DNA of 49,547 bases from the NCBI RefSeq assembly GCF_001444505.1, contig NZ_LNDJ01000054.1:1-49547 (forward strand), written 5' to 3'. Below the pieces are notes generated by a model. That model ran no database searches, was not told the origin of the DNA, and was given only the letters and a program-made list of their open reading frames with translations. The position numbers and the translations under genes are program-made. Shown in pieces: positions 26,238-34,714 of this stretch. Each line of letters begins with the position of its first letter. Positions within the stretch are counted from its first letter, which is position 1. This stretch comes from Psychrobacter piscatorii (lineage in GTDB: Bacteria > Pseudomonadota > Gammaproteobacteria > Pseudomonadales > Moraxellaceae).

Positions 26238-26618
26238 ATGACTGACATGACGAATAATAATATGACTGGTCAGACTGATGAAGAGATTATCAATCACGAA
26301 CAGTTCGAAGACATGCGTGACTTGCTAGAAGAAGATTTTGTCGAGCTGATACAAGTGTACATCAATGACAGTCAAAAACGCGTTGCAGCTCTGCGAATCG
26401 CTCAGCAAGAAGATGATAACGCCAATGGCTTTGAAACCGCTCATGCCCTAAAAGGCGCAAGTGCCAATTTGGGTACGACTCAGCTGGTTCGTCTTAGCAG
26501 CCAGCTACAAGAATGCTGCCGTGAGCGCCGCATTAGTGAACAAGCTGATCTTATTGAAGAGATTGCCGACGCATTACAACGTGCTGAACAAGAAATCAAT
26601 CAAAGATTGGGGCAATAA
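26238..26618 (+). CDS. Orphan histidine phosphotransfer (HPt) domain protein
   Basis: This small cytoplasmic protein (126 residues from the ATG at 26238) is a single HPt four-helix bundle, with the phospho-accepting H69 in the signature ETAHALKGASANLGTTQL. A polar N-terminal stretch of about 20 residues precedes it. HPt proteins pass phosphate between hybrid kinases and response regulators, but neither partner is encoded nearby. The stop codon overlaps the ATG of the TrmJ gene (TAATG), so translation of the two is coupled. A frame opening at TTG 26202 exists, but ATG 26238 or 26247 is more likely; the ribosome binding sites are weak. Confidence 0.87.
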   Translation: MTDMTNNNMTGQTDEEIINHEQFEDMRDLLEEDFVELIQVYINDSQKRVAALRIAQQEDDNANGFETAHALKGASANLGTTQLVRLSSQLQECCRERRISEQADLIEEIADALQRAEQEINQRLGQ

Positions 26619-27496
26619 TGAGTAACGACTCTTTATCATCTACTGAGCAAGCCCTTACAGTGAATGACTACCTCGACTGCTTACAAGTCATCATGGTCAA
26701 TACGACTTTGCCTGCCAATATCGGCTCAGCCGCACGCGCCATGCATACAATGGGCTTGTCCCGTTTGACCGTTGTCGACCCCAAATTGCCAATTGATGAG
26801 ACCAGTGTCTCTCATGCGGCAGGTGGTAGTGAGCTGCTGTCATCTGCTGTGATCGCACATACTTTAGAGTCTGCCATTGCCGGCTGTCAGCTGGCATTTG
26901 CAGCCAGCAGTCGCAGTCGTCATATGCCGCGCCCTGTTGTGACACCCACGCAAGCCGCTAAGATTATGTTTGATTTTATTGATACACAGTCGATTTTAAG
27001 TGCAAATGACAGTAACGTTAACACCTCATCATCTGCTGTTTCTAGCAAACCAAGTATCGCGATATTATTTGGGCGTGAAGATCGTGGGTTGACCAATGAA
27101 GAGTTGGCTTATGCTGATTATCATATTCAAATTGACGCCAACCCTGCTTACCCTGTACTAAATGTCGCCTCAGCAGTGCAGGTCATTGCCAGCTTTATCT
27201 TTGCTTATGCTCAAACGCATACTCATGCAGCGAACAGTTTAGACGAGAACAACGACTCCCAATCGACGATTAAAGTGAATTTGCGTCAACAATGGGATGA
27301 GCCCGCTATCAATCAGCAGCAGCTGCAACAGCTTACTCAGCGTACTACTGACCTTATGGTACAGCGCGGTCTAGCAAATAGCGAACATCTAAAGTCATTG
27401 CCATCACGCTTGTCTAGACTTGGGTCACGCCTACAGCTTGATCAAAAAGAGTATCAACTATTAAGTGCTTTGATTGCAAAATTATCCAAAGACTAA
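26618..27496 (+). CDS. trmJ: tRNA/rRNA methyltransferase, SpoU family, TrmJ-like
   Basis: This 292-residue SPOUT-class enzyme probably 2'-O-methylates tRNA position 32. Motif 1 (MVNTTLPANIGSAARAMHTMGL) lies at about residues 26-47, motif 2 (IAILFGREDRGLTNEEL) at about 147-163, and motif 3 (NPAYPVLNVASAVQVIASF) at about 175-193. They form the trefoil-knot SAM site. A C-terminal extension of about 90 residues is typical of TrmJ. An insert rich in Ser and Asn near residues 125-145 separates motifs 1 and 2. The start overlaps the HPt gene stop. Family is certain; the exact target nucleotide is by analogy. Confidence 0.88.
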   Translation: MSNDSLSSTEQALTVNDYLDCLQVIMVNTTLPANIGSAARAMHTMGLSRLTVVDPKLPIDETSVSHAAGGSELLSSAVIAHTLESAIAGCQLAFAASSRSRHMPRPVVTPTQAAKIMFDFIDTQSILSANDSNVNTSSSAVSSKPSIAILFGREDRGLTNEELAYADYHIQIDANPAYPVLNVASAVQVIASFIFAYAQTHTHAANSLDENNDSQSTIKVNLRQQWDEPAINQQQLQQLTQRTTDLMVQRGLANSEHLKSLPSRLSRLGSRLQLDQKEYQLLSALIAKLSKD

Positions 27497-27685
27497 AACA
27501 AGTCATTGTTTATCAGCTTGCCTTAATTTGAGAGCTTTTTACTATATTTTGCGGTACAAAGCTGTTATAACTTAGAAAAAATGAGCAACAATATACCCTC
27601 ATCATTATTTAACCATCATGACCATAAAATAAAGACATTGCTACTTTAGCAACGCTACTTTACCGACGAATAGATAGGACGCTTT

Positions 27686-28597
27686 ATGTCATTGCCATCC
27701 AAATTGTTCAGATCGCTTGTCAGTATCAAAAAAGATCTGAAAGAAGATATCGATGCGGTATTTAACCGCGATCCTGCAGCGCGCAATAGTCTGGAAGTCA
27801 TCCTAACCTACCCAGGTATCCATGCGCTCATTCTACATCGCGGTGCGCACTGTCTGTGGAATCATGAACAGAAACTGGCGGCTCGCGTCATCTCATATGG
27901 CTCGCGTATTATTACAGGTATTGAGATTCACCCTGCTGCCAAGATTGGTAAGCGCTTCTTTATCGATCATGGTGTTGGGGTCGTCATCGGTGAGACTGCT
28001 GAGATTGGCAACGACGTGACGTTGTATCACGGTGTTACTCTAGGCGGTGTGTCTTGGAATAATGGCAAACGCCACCCAACGCTAGAAGACGGTGTAACCG
28101 TAGGTGCTGGTGCAAAAGTCTTGGGGCCATTTACAGTCGGCAAAAACGCCAAAATTGGCTCGAATGCAGTGGTAGTCAAACCAGTACCAGCAGGCGCTAC
28201 GATGGTTGGCAGTGCTGCTCGTATGATCTCAGATCATCACGATGAAAAAGGCAATCCCATCGCGACAAAAGTACAAGATGCCAAGCAACAAGAAAAAGTC
28301 GCGCAAGCTGGCGAGAGCATCAAGGATCAAGCAGCTGACACCACCTCTACTGCAAAACGCACCAATACCTTTCGCGCCTATGGTATCGACCCTTATTCGC
28401 AAGACCCTGTCGCAGAAGCGTTTGCTAAAATGCTCGAACACATTCAACAATCAGAGAATCGTCTCGATCAGTTGCAGTCAGCGATGTGTGATATCGATCC
28501 TAATTTTTGTAAAAAGAAATACGATAAGCTGTGCCTAGAGGATTTAGATGTGATTGGTCGTGCTGATATCGATGCAGCAGATAACGAGCAGAAGTGA
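27686..28597 (+). CDS. cysE: Serine O-acetyltransferase
   Basis: The enzyme acetylates L-serine with acetyl-CoA, the first step of cysteine synthesis. The protein has a shortened N-terminal helical domain (about 1-75) and a left-handed beta-helix of hexapeptide repeats (about 76-190), with D94/H95 in [17 protein letters not shown] and H115 in [12 protein letters not shown]. The common [12 protein letters not shown] segment ends the core. Past residue 195 is a roughly 105-residue extension: a low-complexity linker, then [19 protein letters not shown], a coiled-coil-like helix and a Cys pair ([12 protein letters not shown]). AGGACG precedes the ATG. The extension may affect oligomerisation or cysteine feedback; that is unproven. 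Confidence 0.94.
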   Translation: MSLPSKLFRSLVSIKKDLKEDIDAVFNRDPAARNSLEVILTYPGIHALILHRGAHCLWNHEQKLAARVISYGSRIITGIEIHPAAKIGKRFFIDHGVGVVIGETAEIGNDVTLYHGVTLGGVSWNNGKRHPTLEDGVTVGAGAKVLGPFTVGKNAKIGSNAVVVKPVPAGATMVGSAARMISDHHDEKGNPIATKVQDAKQQEKVAQAGESIKDQAADTTSTAKRTNTFRAYGIDPYSQDPVAEAFAKMLEHIQQSENRLDQLQSAMCDIDPNFCKKKYDKLCLEDLDVIGRADIDAADNEQK

Positions 28598-28626
28598 ATA
28601 CGAGAGTTTCAGTAAAACAAATAAAA

Positions 28627-28666
28627 CTAGGGGGCGTACAATACATTTTACGCCCCTTAGTCTTAT
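28627..28666 (+). terminator. Probable terminator after cysE
   Basis: CTAGGGGGCGTA (28628-28639 region) pairs with TACGCCCCTTAG (28649-28660), 11 of 12 positions, about 30 bases after cysE. The following T-tract is poor, so efficiency is uncertain. Confidence 0.55.
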
Positions 28667-28767
28667 CTACTGCAAAAATATCAGATGTTATCAGTGTGAG
28701 TTAAAATAAGTCACCCCACTAACTGTCTATTTATTATCAATTTTTTCTCAAAACGCTATTCAAACAG

Positions 28768-29298
28768 CTAATCAGTAAATGTAGTTAACTCTTCAATCCC
28801 TACAATTTCATGCGCTTTAAAGGGATAACGATTCGCCATTACAATCCAATCAGATATTGATTTAGATGTTAACCCTTTGCTTAGGCTATTTTCTATAGTA
28901 GCCAATTTAATCATCAAAATATCAATATCCATTGTCACTCGTCGCACTTGATTTGGCTCAACCTGTCGATGTCTATTACAGTTCCCTTCAAGCGTTTTAA
29001 AGGTTTGCTGTAGTTGTTGTAGACTCATCGGTGTATTCAGTACTAGATGAACACACTGATTGGTATAGTCAGGCTTTGGCTGTTCCAAGGTTGCAGTAAA
29101 ATCAGGGTTTTGAAAAGCCGTAGATAGTCGTATCTCACCCAGCGCTGCCAAACTCTCTCGAGCAATCGGTAGATATTTTTCGGCTTGATAGTTACTACCT
29201 AGCGCTAACACTGCCTCTACCACGGACTGCGCTTGCAGAATCTCAGGTGCGCATTGTGTTAGCGTTGCCATATTCAAATCCATTGACGTTTTATGCAT
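28768..29298 (-). CDS. FolK-like hydroxymethyldihydropterin pyrophosphokinase, divergent short form
   Basis: The protein shows HPPK features: VLALGSNYQ near the start, a central NQCVHLVLNTPMSLQQLQQTF, and RRVTMDIDIL with the two magnesium-binding aspartates. It lacks the usual PHPR-type motif and following helix found after those aspartates in standard FolK, and the C-terminal part is replaced by a short RYPFKAHEIVG tail. The start is uncertain: ATG 29298 overlaps the folB stop by 8 bases, ATG 29283 lies just after it, and the frame stays open to 29370. Coupling to folB supports a folate role. It could be a second, altered HPPK, with the main folK elsewhere. Confidence 0.72.
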   Translation of the reverse strand: MHKTSMDLNMATLTQCAPEILQAQSVVEAVLALGSNYQAEKYLPIARESLAALGEIRLSTAFQNPDFTATLEQPKPDYTNQCVHLVLNTPMSLQQLQQTFKTLEGNCNRHRQVEPNQVRRVTMDIDILMIKLATIENSLSKGLTSKSISDWIVMANRYPFKAHEIVGIEELTTFTD

Positions 29299-29728
29299 CA
29301 TCGGCTTGGCTGTCATTAACTTCTTTGGTAACGTCTTTAGTAGCTGGCTCATTGGTTGATGCTGGCGCATAACGTGTTATTTGTACCCCTACCGCATCTG
29401 CTTGGGCAATAGCAGTCGGCTTGGCAATGCTCAACGTGATTTTTTGGCAGTCATATTTTGCAAATAGCTTATCAGATATTTGTCCGGCCAAATGCTCAAG
29501 CAGCTTTGCCTGAATCTCTTTGCACCACTCGTTCACATCATCGCATACTTCTTTATAGCTTAGCGCATCGCTGACATCATCGGACACAGCGGCACGGCTA
29601 ATGTCGGTCTCAAGCGTGATATCGATCAGTAACGGCTGAGTAATGGCGCGCTCCCAATCAAACACACCAATGACCGCTTCAACTTTTAGACCTTTTATAA
29701 ATACCACATCAGACTGGGTATGAAACAT
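29291..29728 (-). CDS. folB: Dihydroneopterin aldolase
   Basis: The enzyme cleaves dihydroneopterin to hydroxymethyldihydropterin in folate synthesis. The FolB fold is shown by VFIKGLKVEAVIGVFDWERAITQPLLIDITLETD (active-site Glu near residue 23) and by the YKEVCDDVNEWCKE and LLEHLAGQISDKLF segments, with the catalytic-site lysine in ITLSIAKP near residue 103. The core ends near residue 120; an acidic, probably disordered tail of about 25 residues follows. The next gene, FolK-like, overlaps or abuts its stop. Confidence 0.92.
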   Translation of the reverse strand: MFHTQSDVVFIKGLKVEAVIGVFDWERAITQPLLIDITLETDISRAAVSDDVSDALSYKEVCDDVNEWCKEIQAKLLEHLAGQISDKLFAKYDCQKITLSIAKPTAIAQADAVGVQITRYAPASTNEPATKDVTKEVNDSQADDA

Positions 29729-29785
29729 GCTTCCATCCTTGTTTGCTAATTTTTTGTTCGTATTTTTGATTTTTTAATTAACCGA

Positions 29786-30736
29786 TTATAAAGCCTCTTT
29801 ACGGAGACGCTCAGCCTTTAACACTTTACTTGGACGATGTCGCCACAGATCAATGCTAAATAAGAGTAACCCTAACCAAATCAAACCAAATACTGCCAGA
29901 CGATGTAGATCAAATGGTTCATTGTAATAAAATACCGCTAAGAAGAAAATAAAGGTCGGCGTCAGATAATTCATAAAGCTTAAGATACTATATGCCACAA
30001 GCTTGGTCGATTTATTAAATAATAAAAGCGGTATCAACGTAATCGGACCTGCGAGCATCAGTAGCCAAATGTTTGAGCTGAACCAAAAGCTTAGCTGATG
30101 GCTGACGACATCTGACTGCCAAAACCACCAAATACATAAAGGTACTAGCATGGCCGTTTCAACAAACATAGCATCGACAGCAGTCAATGGGGTTTGCCGC
30201 TGAATGGTGCCATAAGTACTAAAGCTGAATGCTAAAATCAATGATATCCACGGCAGACTACCAAGCATCACCACTTGAATGACCACAGACAGTAGTGCAA
30301 AGCCAATGGCTACCCATTGTAGCGTGCGCAGGCGCTCTTTGAATAAAATCATCGATAAGCCAACACCTACCAATGGCCCAATAAAGTATCCCAAACTGGC
30401 CTCAAGGATACGATCATGATTGACCGCCCATACATAGGTCAGCCAGTTGGTTGCGATAATTAACCCAGAGACGAGTGACAACGCGATCCATCTTGGGTTT
30501 TGTTTGAGCGTCTCTATCCATCCCCAACGCTTGGTCGCTACCAATACAATGAGTAGGCAAAAAAACGTCCAAACAATACGGTGCCCGATAATCTCTGTTG
30601 CATCGTAATTGGATAATTGCTTAAAGTATAAAGGGAAACCACCCCAGATAAAAAAGGCAACAAGGGCAGTGATAATACCGCGTCTGGTTGTGGTAATCGG
30701 GGCAACAGGTTTTTTGACGACATTTTGGGTAGTCAT
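29786..30736 (-). CDS. rarD: RarD-family EamA transporter
   Basis: This protein of about 316 residues has ten predicted membrane segments in two EamA repeats and the RarD signature near the N-terminus (FFIWGGFPLYFKQL, then IIGHRIVWTFFCLL). NWLTYVWAVNHDRILEASLGYFIGPLVGVGL is typical of RarD. In Pseudomonas RarD confers chloramphenicol sensitivity traits and its natural substrate is unclear. I favour ATG 30736 over the TTG at 30748 that opens the frame. It lies upstream of folB on the same strand with 57 bp between, so read-through is possible, although no functional link is evident. Confidence 0.9.
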   Translation of the reverse strand: MTTQNVVKKPVAPITTTRRGIITALVAFFIWGGFPLYFKQLSNYDATEIIGHRIVWTFFCLLIVLVATKRWGWIETLKQNPRWIALSLVSGLIIATNWLTYVWAVNHDRILEASLGYFIGPLVGVGLSMILFKERLRTLQWVAIGFALLSVVIQVVMLGSLPWISLILAFSFSTYGTIQRQTPLTAVDAMFVETAMLVPLCIWWFWQSDVVSHQLSFWFSSNIWLLMLAGPITLIPLLLFNKSTKLVAYSILSFMNYLTPTFIFFLAVFYYNEPFDLHRLAVFGLIWLGLLLFSIDLWRHRPSKVLKAERLRKEAL

Positions 30737-30962
30737 AGTACAGGACAACTTTTTAGAGCAAAGCGCACCCTCACCTAATTCTGATTATTATTATCAATTT
30801 AGTGGTGAAAGCGCAGGGTCACTACAGTGAAATTATAAGATAAAAAGCAATATACTCATGCCAATAGTGACATGAGTACATTGCTAACAATATTAGATTG
30901 AGCTTTTTATGGATGCTTTACAGTGCATGATTATAGGAAAATGTTGATCCGCACTCACTCAT

Positions 30963-33296
30963 TTATTCAGCATCAGTATCCACTTGAATAGACATACCGA
31001 TTTGGTTAGCCAGCTCAGCAAAACCTGGGAAGCTGGTATTGACCGTCTCAACCCCCTCAATGGTAATTTGCTCAGCAGCACGTAGACTCGCAACAGAGAA
31101 ACTCATCGCAATACGGTGATCATGATGCGAGACAATGTGACCACCACCAAAGACAGGCTGGCTATTATTTATATCGCCGTTCTCAGTAGCAGTGCCTTTG
31201 CCTTCAATAATCAGCCCATCATCAGTGACAGTACAATCGATGCCAAGCGTCTGTAAACCTTCAGCCATCACCGCAATACGATCCGACTCTTTGACGCGTA
31301 ACTCTTTGGCGCCAGTCAAGACGGTACGCCCTTTGGCACAGCTAGCCGCGACAAACAGTACAGGGAACTCATCAATCGCTAGTGGTACGAGATGCTCTGG
31401 TATCTCAATACCGACCAAGTTTGAGCTGCGAATGGTAATATCAGCCACTGGCTCGCCGCCAACATGGGCCTCATTGCTTAGGCTAATATCTGCATTCATT
31501 AATTTTAGAATATCAATAACGCCAGTACGCGTAGGATTGATACCGACTTGCGTCAAGGTCAACTCGCTGTTTTGGCTAATAGCTGCTCCTACCATAAAAA
31601 ACGCCGCAGATGAGATATCAGCAGGAACCGCAATATCGCCACCTGTTAGTGTGCCGCCACCGGTGACACTGATACGGTTGCCTTCTACAATTACTGGATA
31701 ACCAAAGGCTGATAGCATACGCTCGGTATGGTCACGGCTGATCTCAGGCTGAGTGACCGTTGTCGTACCCTCGGCCCATAGACCTGCTAGCAGCAAACAA
31801 GATTTTACCTGTGCTGATGCCACTGGCATATTATATTCGGTGCCTTGCAATGGCTTACCAGCGGTATCACGACCCGTAATGCTAAGCGGTGCCGTACCAC
31901 TATGACCCGTACTTTGGATGACGGCACCCATCGTGCGTAACGGTGCAGCCACACGCTCCATCGGGCGTTTGTTTAGGCTAGTATCACCCGTTAATACGCT
32001 ATCAAATGATTGCGCCGCCAAGATACCAGATAGTAGACGCATGCTCGTGCCCGAGTTACCCATATACAAAGGCGTTTTGCTAGGCTTTAGGCCATTCATA
32101 CCGACACCATGAATGGTCAAATTACCATTATCAGGGCCCTCAATCGTGACACCCATATCACGAAATGCTTGCAGCGTTGCAAGGGCATCTTCCCCTTCCA
32201 AGAATCCAGTAACGTGGGTTACGCCTGTGGCAAGACTGCCAAGCATAATGCTGCGATGCGAGATAGATTTGTCACCAGGAATGGCAATGGTGCCAGAGAC
32301 AGTATTGCTAGGGGTAATATTATAAGAAGCTGACATGGCAGAAGTATCCGTATAAGGGGTGCTGGCTAACATATGGCCAAAATGTCGCCGTGCGGCTTGC
32401 GCGCGGCCCAAAAGTCCCATCAGGGCGGTTGAATCTTTATCAATGATGAGCTGGCGCATGGTTTGCAGATAGACACCATACTCATCAAGGGCGCTCACAA
32501 TGGCGCTTTTATTGGCAAAAAATATATCATGCCACATTTTGGGGTCGCTTGCGGCGATACGCGTAAAATCGCGGAACCCACCGGCAGCATAACGAAAAAT
32601 ATCTAAATTATCATCGTGGCTTGCCAATTGCTCAACCAAGTTAAAGGCAAGCAGATGCGGCAAATGGCTGGTATGCGCCAATATACGATCATGGTGACCT
32701 GCATCCATCGATATGACATTTGCACCCACTGATTCCCACAATAGTCGCAACTTAGTAATCGCGACATTGCTTGTGGTAGCTAGCTCACAGATGATGACAC
32801 TATGATTGACAAATAAACTGGCGCGGCGGGCATGATACCCTGAATTTTCAGCCCCAGCAATTGGATGCGCTGGCACTAGACCTACCGGCAACGAACCAAA
32901 CACCGCTTTGGCCGCGTCAATGATATTGACTTTGGTACTACAGACATCGGTTAAGATACAGTCAGCGGCAAGCTGTCCGTTATCCATTGCCTGTTTGATA
33001 TCTACAAACACTGCTTGTACTGCCTGTACAGGCACTGCAATGATGATTAAATCACTACCGCTTATGACGTCTTGTAGGTTTGCACTACCAGCATCAAGCA
33101 GACCATGCTCGATAGCTTCTGTAATACTTGGTGCATGACTATCGACTGCGACCAGACGCTCACTTAAGCCATTATCTTTAATAGCTTGCGCGAAGCTAGC
33201 ACCAATGAGCCCAAGTCCAATCACACAAACTTGTTCGAATATAGGTCGATGCATATTTAAAGAGGGCTGAAGATTGTTTTTTTTCTGACGACTCAC
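30963..33296 (-). CDS. tyrA-aroA: Fused prephenate dehydrogenase and EPSP synthase (TyrA-AroA)
   Basis: One 777-residue chain joins two enzymes. Residues of about 15-310 are a TyrA-type prephenate/arogenate dehydrogenase (VIGLGLIGASFAQAI dinucleotide motif, ADCILTDVCSTK, PAHPIAGAENSG, and the HxHLPHLLAF-type helix). Residues of about 335-775 are 5-enolpyruvylshikimate-3-phosphate synthase (GDKSISHRSIMLGSLA, GNSGTSMRLLSG, KESDRIAVMAEGL, HDHRIAMSF). Fusion is known in Acinetobacter and relatives. EPSP synthase serves all three aromatic amino acids; TyrA makes 4-hydroxyphenylpyruvate for tyrosine. The start at GTG 33296 is preceded by GAGAAAAG; ATG 33254 is the alternative. It lies downstream of hisC and pheA on the same strand. 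Confidence 0.95.
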   Translation of the reverse strand: MSRQKKNNLQPSLNMHRPIFEQVCVIGLGLIGASFAQAIKDNGLSERLVAVDSHAPSITEAIEHGLLDAGSANLQDVISGSDLIIIAVPVQAVQAVFVDIKQAMDNGQLAADCILTDVCSTKVNIIDAAKAVFGSLPVGLVPAHPIAGAENSGYHARRASLFVNHSVIICELATTSNVAITKLRLLWESVGANVISMDAGHHDRILAHTSHLPHLLAFNLVEQLASHDDNLDIFRYAAGGFRDFTRIAASDPKMWHDIFFANKSAIVSALDEYGVYLQTMRQLIIDKDSTALMGLLGRAQAARRHFGHMLASTPYTDTSAMSASYNITPSNTVSGTIAIPGDKSISHRSIMLGSLATGVTHVTGFLEGEDALATLQAFRDMGVTIEGPDNGNLTIHGVGMNGLKPSKTPLYMGNSGTSMRLLSGILAAQSFDSVLTGDTSLNKRPMERVAAPLRTMGAVIQSTGHSGTAPLSITGRDTAGKPLQGTEYNMPVASAQVKSCLLLAGLWAEGTTTVTQPEISRDHTERMLSAFGYPVIVEGNRISVTGGGTLTGGDIAVPADISSAAFFMVGAAISQNSELTLTQVGINPTRTGVIDILKLMNADISLSNEAHVGGEPVADITIRSSNLVGIEIPEHLVPLAIDEFPVLFVAASCAKGRTVLTGAKELRVKESDRIAVMAEGLQTLGIDCTVTDDGLIIEGKGTATENGDINNSQPVFGGGHIVSHHDHRIAMSFSVASLRAAEQITIEGVETVNTSFPGFAELANQIGMSIQVDTDAE

Positions 33297-33423
33297 GGCT
33301 TTTCTCGTTGAACGCGCTCGGATAAATTTCGGTAAATCCCAGCGTTATATAAGTTAATGGCTAGTTAAGATCACTTCTTACTAAATAATACCTTTGATCA
33401 AAACATATCGATGGATGTGATGA

Positions 33424-33474
33424 GGACATGTCCCTATTTTAAAAATGGTGATAAACGTTTGAATTGGGGACATG
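33424..33474. repeat. Short hairpin element between hisC and tyrA-aroA
   Basis: The self-complementary GGACATGTCC (33424-33433) is followed about 33 bases later by GGGGACATG (33466-33474), which pairs with CATGTCCC (33427-33434). The element starts only a few bases after the hisC stop. There is no T-tract, so it looks more like a small repeated hairpin (REP-like) or processing site than a terminator. Confidence 0.45.
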
Positions 33475-33476
33475 CT

Positions 33477-34619
33477 CTAGTCTTCACTGAGAATAGAACG
33501 CAAAGTATCAATCAAACGTAAATTGTCCTCAGCCACACCTACCGTAATGCGTAACCAGTTTGGCAACCCATAAGCGCCCAATGGCCGAACAATAACGCCT
33601 TGCTCAAGGAGTGCTTGATGGATTGAAGCGGCAGTTATATCTTCCATCTCAACCTGCACTTCAACCATAATGAAATTGGCATGCGACTTCACAAAACCCA
33701 ACCCCAATGTATCAAACTGCTTTTCTAACCAACGCATTTGCTCATCATTCATCTGGCGCGTTTTTTCGATAAAATCTTGATCAGCAAGTGCTGCAGCGGC
33801 AGCAGCTAGGCCTACACGGCTGACATTGAATGGCTGACGAATTCGGTTCAATAACTCTGCAACAGCTACTGAGCTTAAGGCATAGCCCACACGTAAACCT
33901 GCCAGCCCATAAGCTTTAGAAAACGTACGCACAATGATGACATTATCAAACTCATCTAACAATGCGCGGTTGTTACTCTCAGGGCTATACTCGATATAAG
34001 CTTCATCCAATACAACCAAGACTGAGCTTGGCACACTGGCAACGAACTGGCGCAGCTCTTTTTGCTCTAACTGCGTACCCGTTGGATTGTTCGGATTGGC
34101 AATAAAGACGATTTTGGTATTGGGATTATCTTGTACCGCTTGGCTCATGGCTTTTAGGTCATGACCAAACCGATGAGCAGGCACCTCAACATCCATCGCG
34201 CCTTGCATCTTTGCCAGCATAGAGTAGACCACAAATGCATACTGACTATAGACGATAGCATCATCAGCACCCACAAAACTACGTGCCAAAATATCGAGCA
34301 AATCATCAGAGCCATTGCCAAGCGTAATCTGCTCGACCTTGACATCATTAAAGTCAGCTAACGCTTGCTTCAGATAATAGCCATTGCCATCAGGATAACG
34401 TGATAATTGACCCAGTTGCTCAGTGATGGCTAGTGTCACTCGCGGTGAGCACCCCATCGGGTTCTCATTGCTAGCCAGCTTCACCACATCTGAGACACCA
34501 TATTCGCGCGTCAGCTCTTCAATTGGTTTACCTGTCTGATAAGGTACCAACGCCAGAATACTGTCATAAGCTGGCGTTAATGGCGATAGGTTTGATGCTG
34601 TCAATTGATCAGGCTGCAT
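33477..34619 (-). CDS. hisC: Histidinol-phosphate/aromatic aminotransferase
   Basis: This class II-type PLP aminotransferase (380 residues) has the HisC motifs KLASNENPMGCSP, TLGNGSDDLLDIL, ANPNNPTGT, LDEAYIEYSP and the lysine-bearing RTFSKAYGLAGLRVGYAL. The catalytic lysine falls in the SKAYG segment, at about residue 233. Between pheA and tyrA-aroA this paralogue often acts on phenylpyruvate and hydroxyphenylpyruvate as well as histidinol phosphate, as in Pseudomonas and Bacillus aromatic clusters. No other his gene is nearby, which favours the aromatic role. Start is ATG 34619 with AAGGATAAACC upstream. Confidence 0.92.
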   Translation of the reverse strand: MQPDQLTASNLSPLTPAYDSILALVPYQTGKPIEELTREYGVSDVVKLASNENPMGCSPRVTLAITEQLGQLSRYPDGNGYYLKQALADFNDVKVEQITLGNGSDDLLDILARSFVGADDAIVYSQYAFVVYSMLAKMQGAMDVEVPAHRFGHDLKAMSQAVQDNPNTKIVFIANPNNPTGTQLEQKELRQFVASVPSSVLVVLDEAYIEYSPESNNRALLDEFDNVIIVRTFSKAYGLAGLRVGYALSSVAVAELLNRIRQPFNVSRVGLAAAAAALADQDFIEKTRQMNDEQMRWLEKQFDTLGLGFVKSHANFIMVEVQVEMEDITAASIHQALLEQGVIVRPLGAYGLPNWLRITVGVAEDNLRLIDTLRSILSED

Positions 34620-34714
34620 GGTTTATCCTTGGAGGTTATCACTAAATGCGATCGCCCATCTATTAGGTGTCAATCTCGATAGATAAACAAGCTAATAGAT
34701 GAGCCAATATATTT

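Noticed and set aside
31192..31701. Long plus-strand open frame (169 codons) inside tyrA-aroA
   Set aside because: It lies antisense to a well-conserved EPSP synthase domain, has Ser/Pro-rich shadow composition and has no ribosome binding site.
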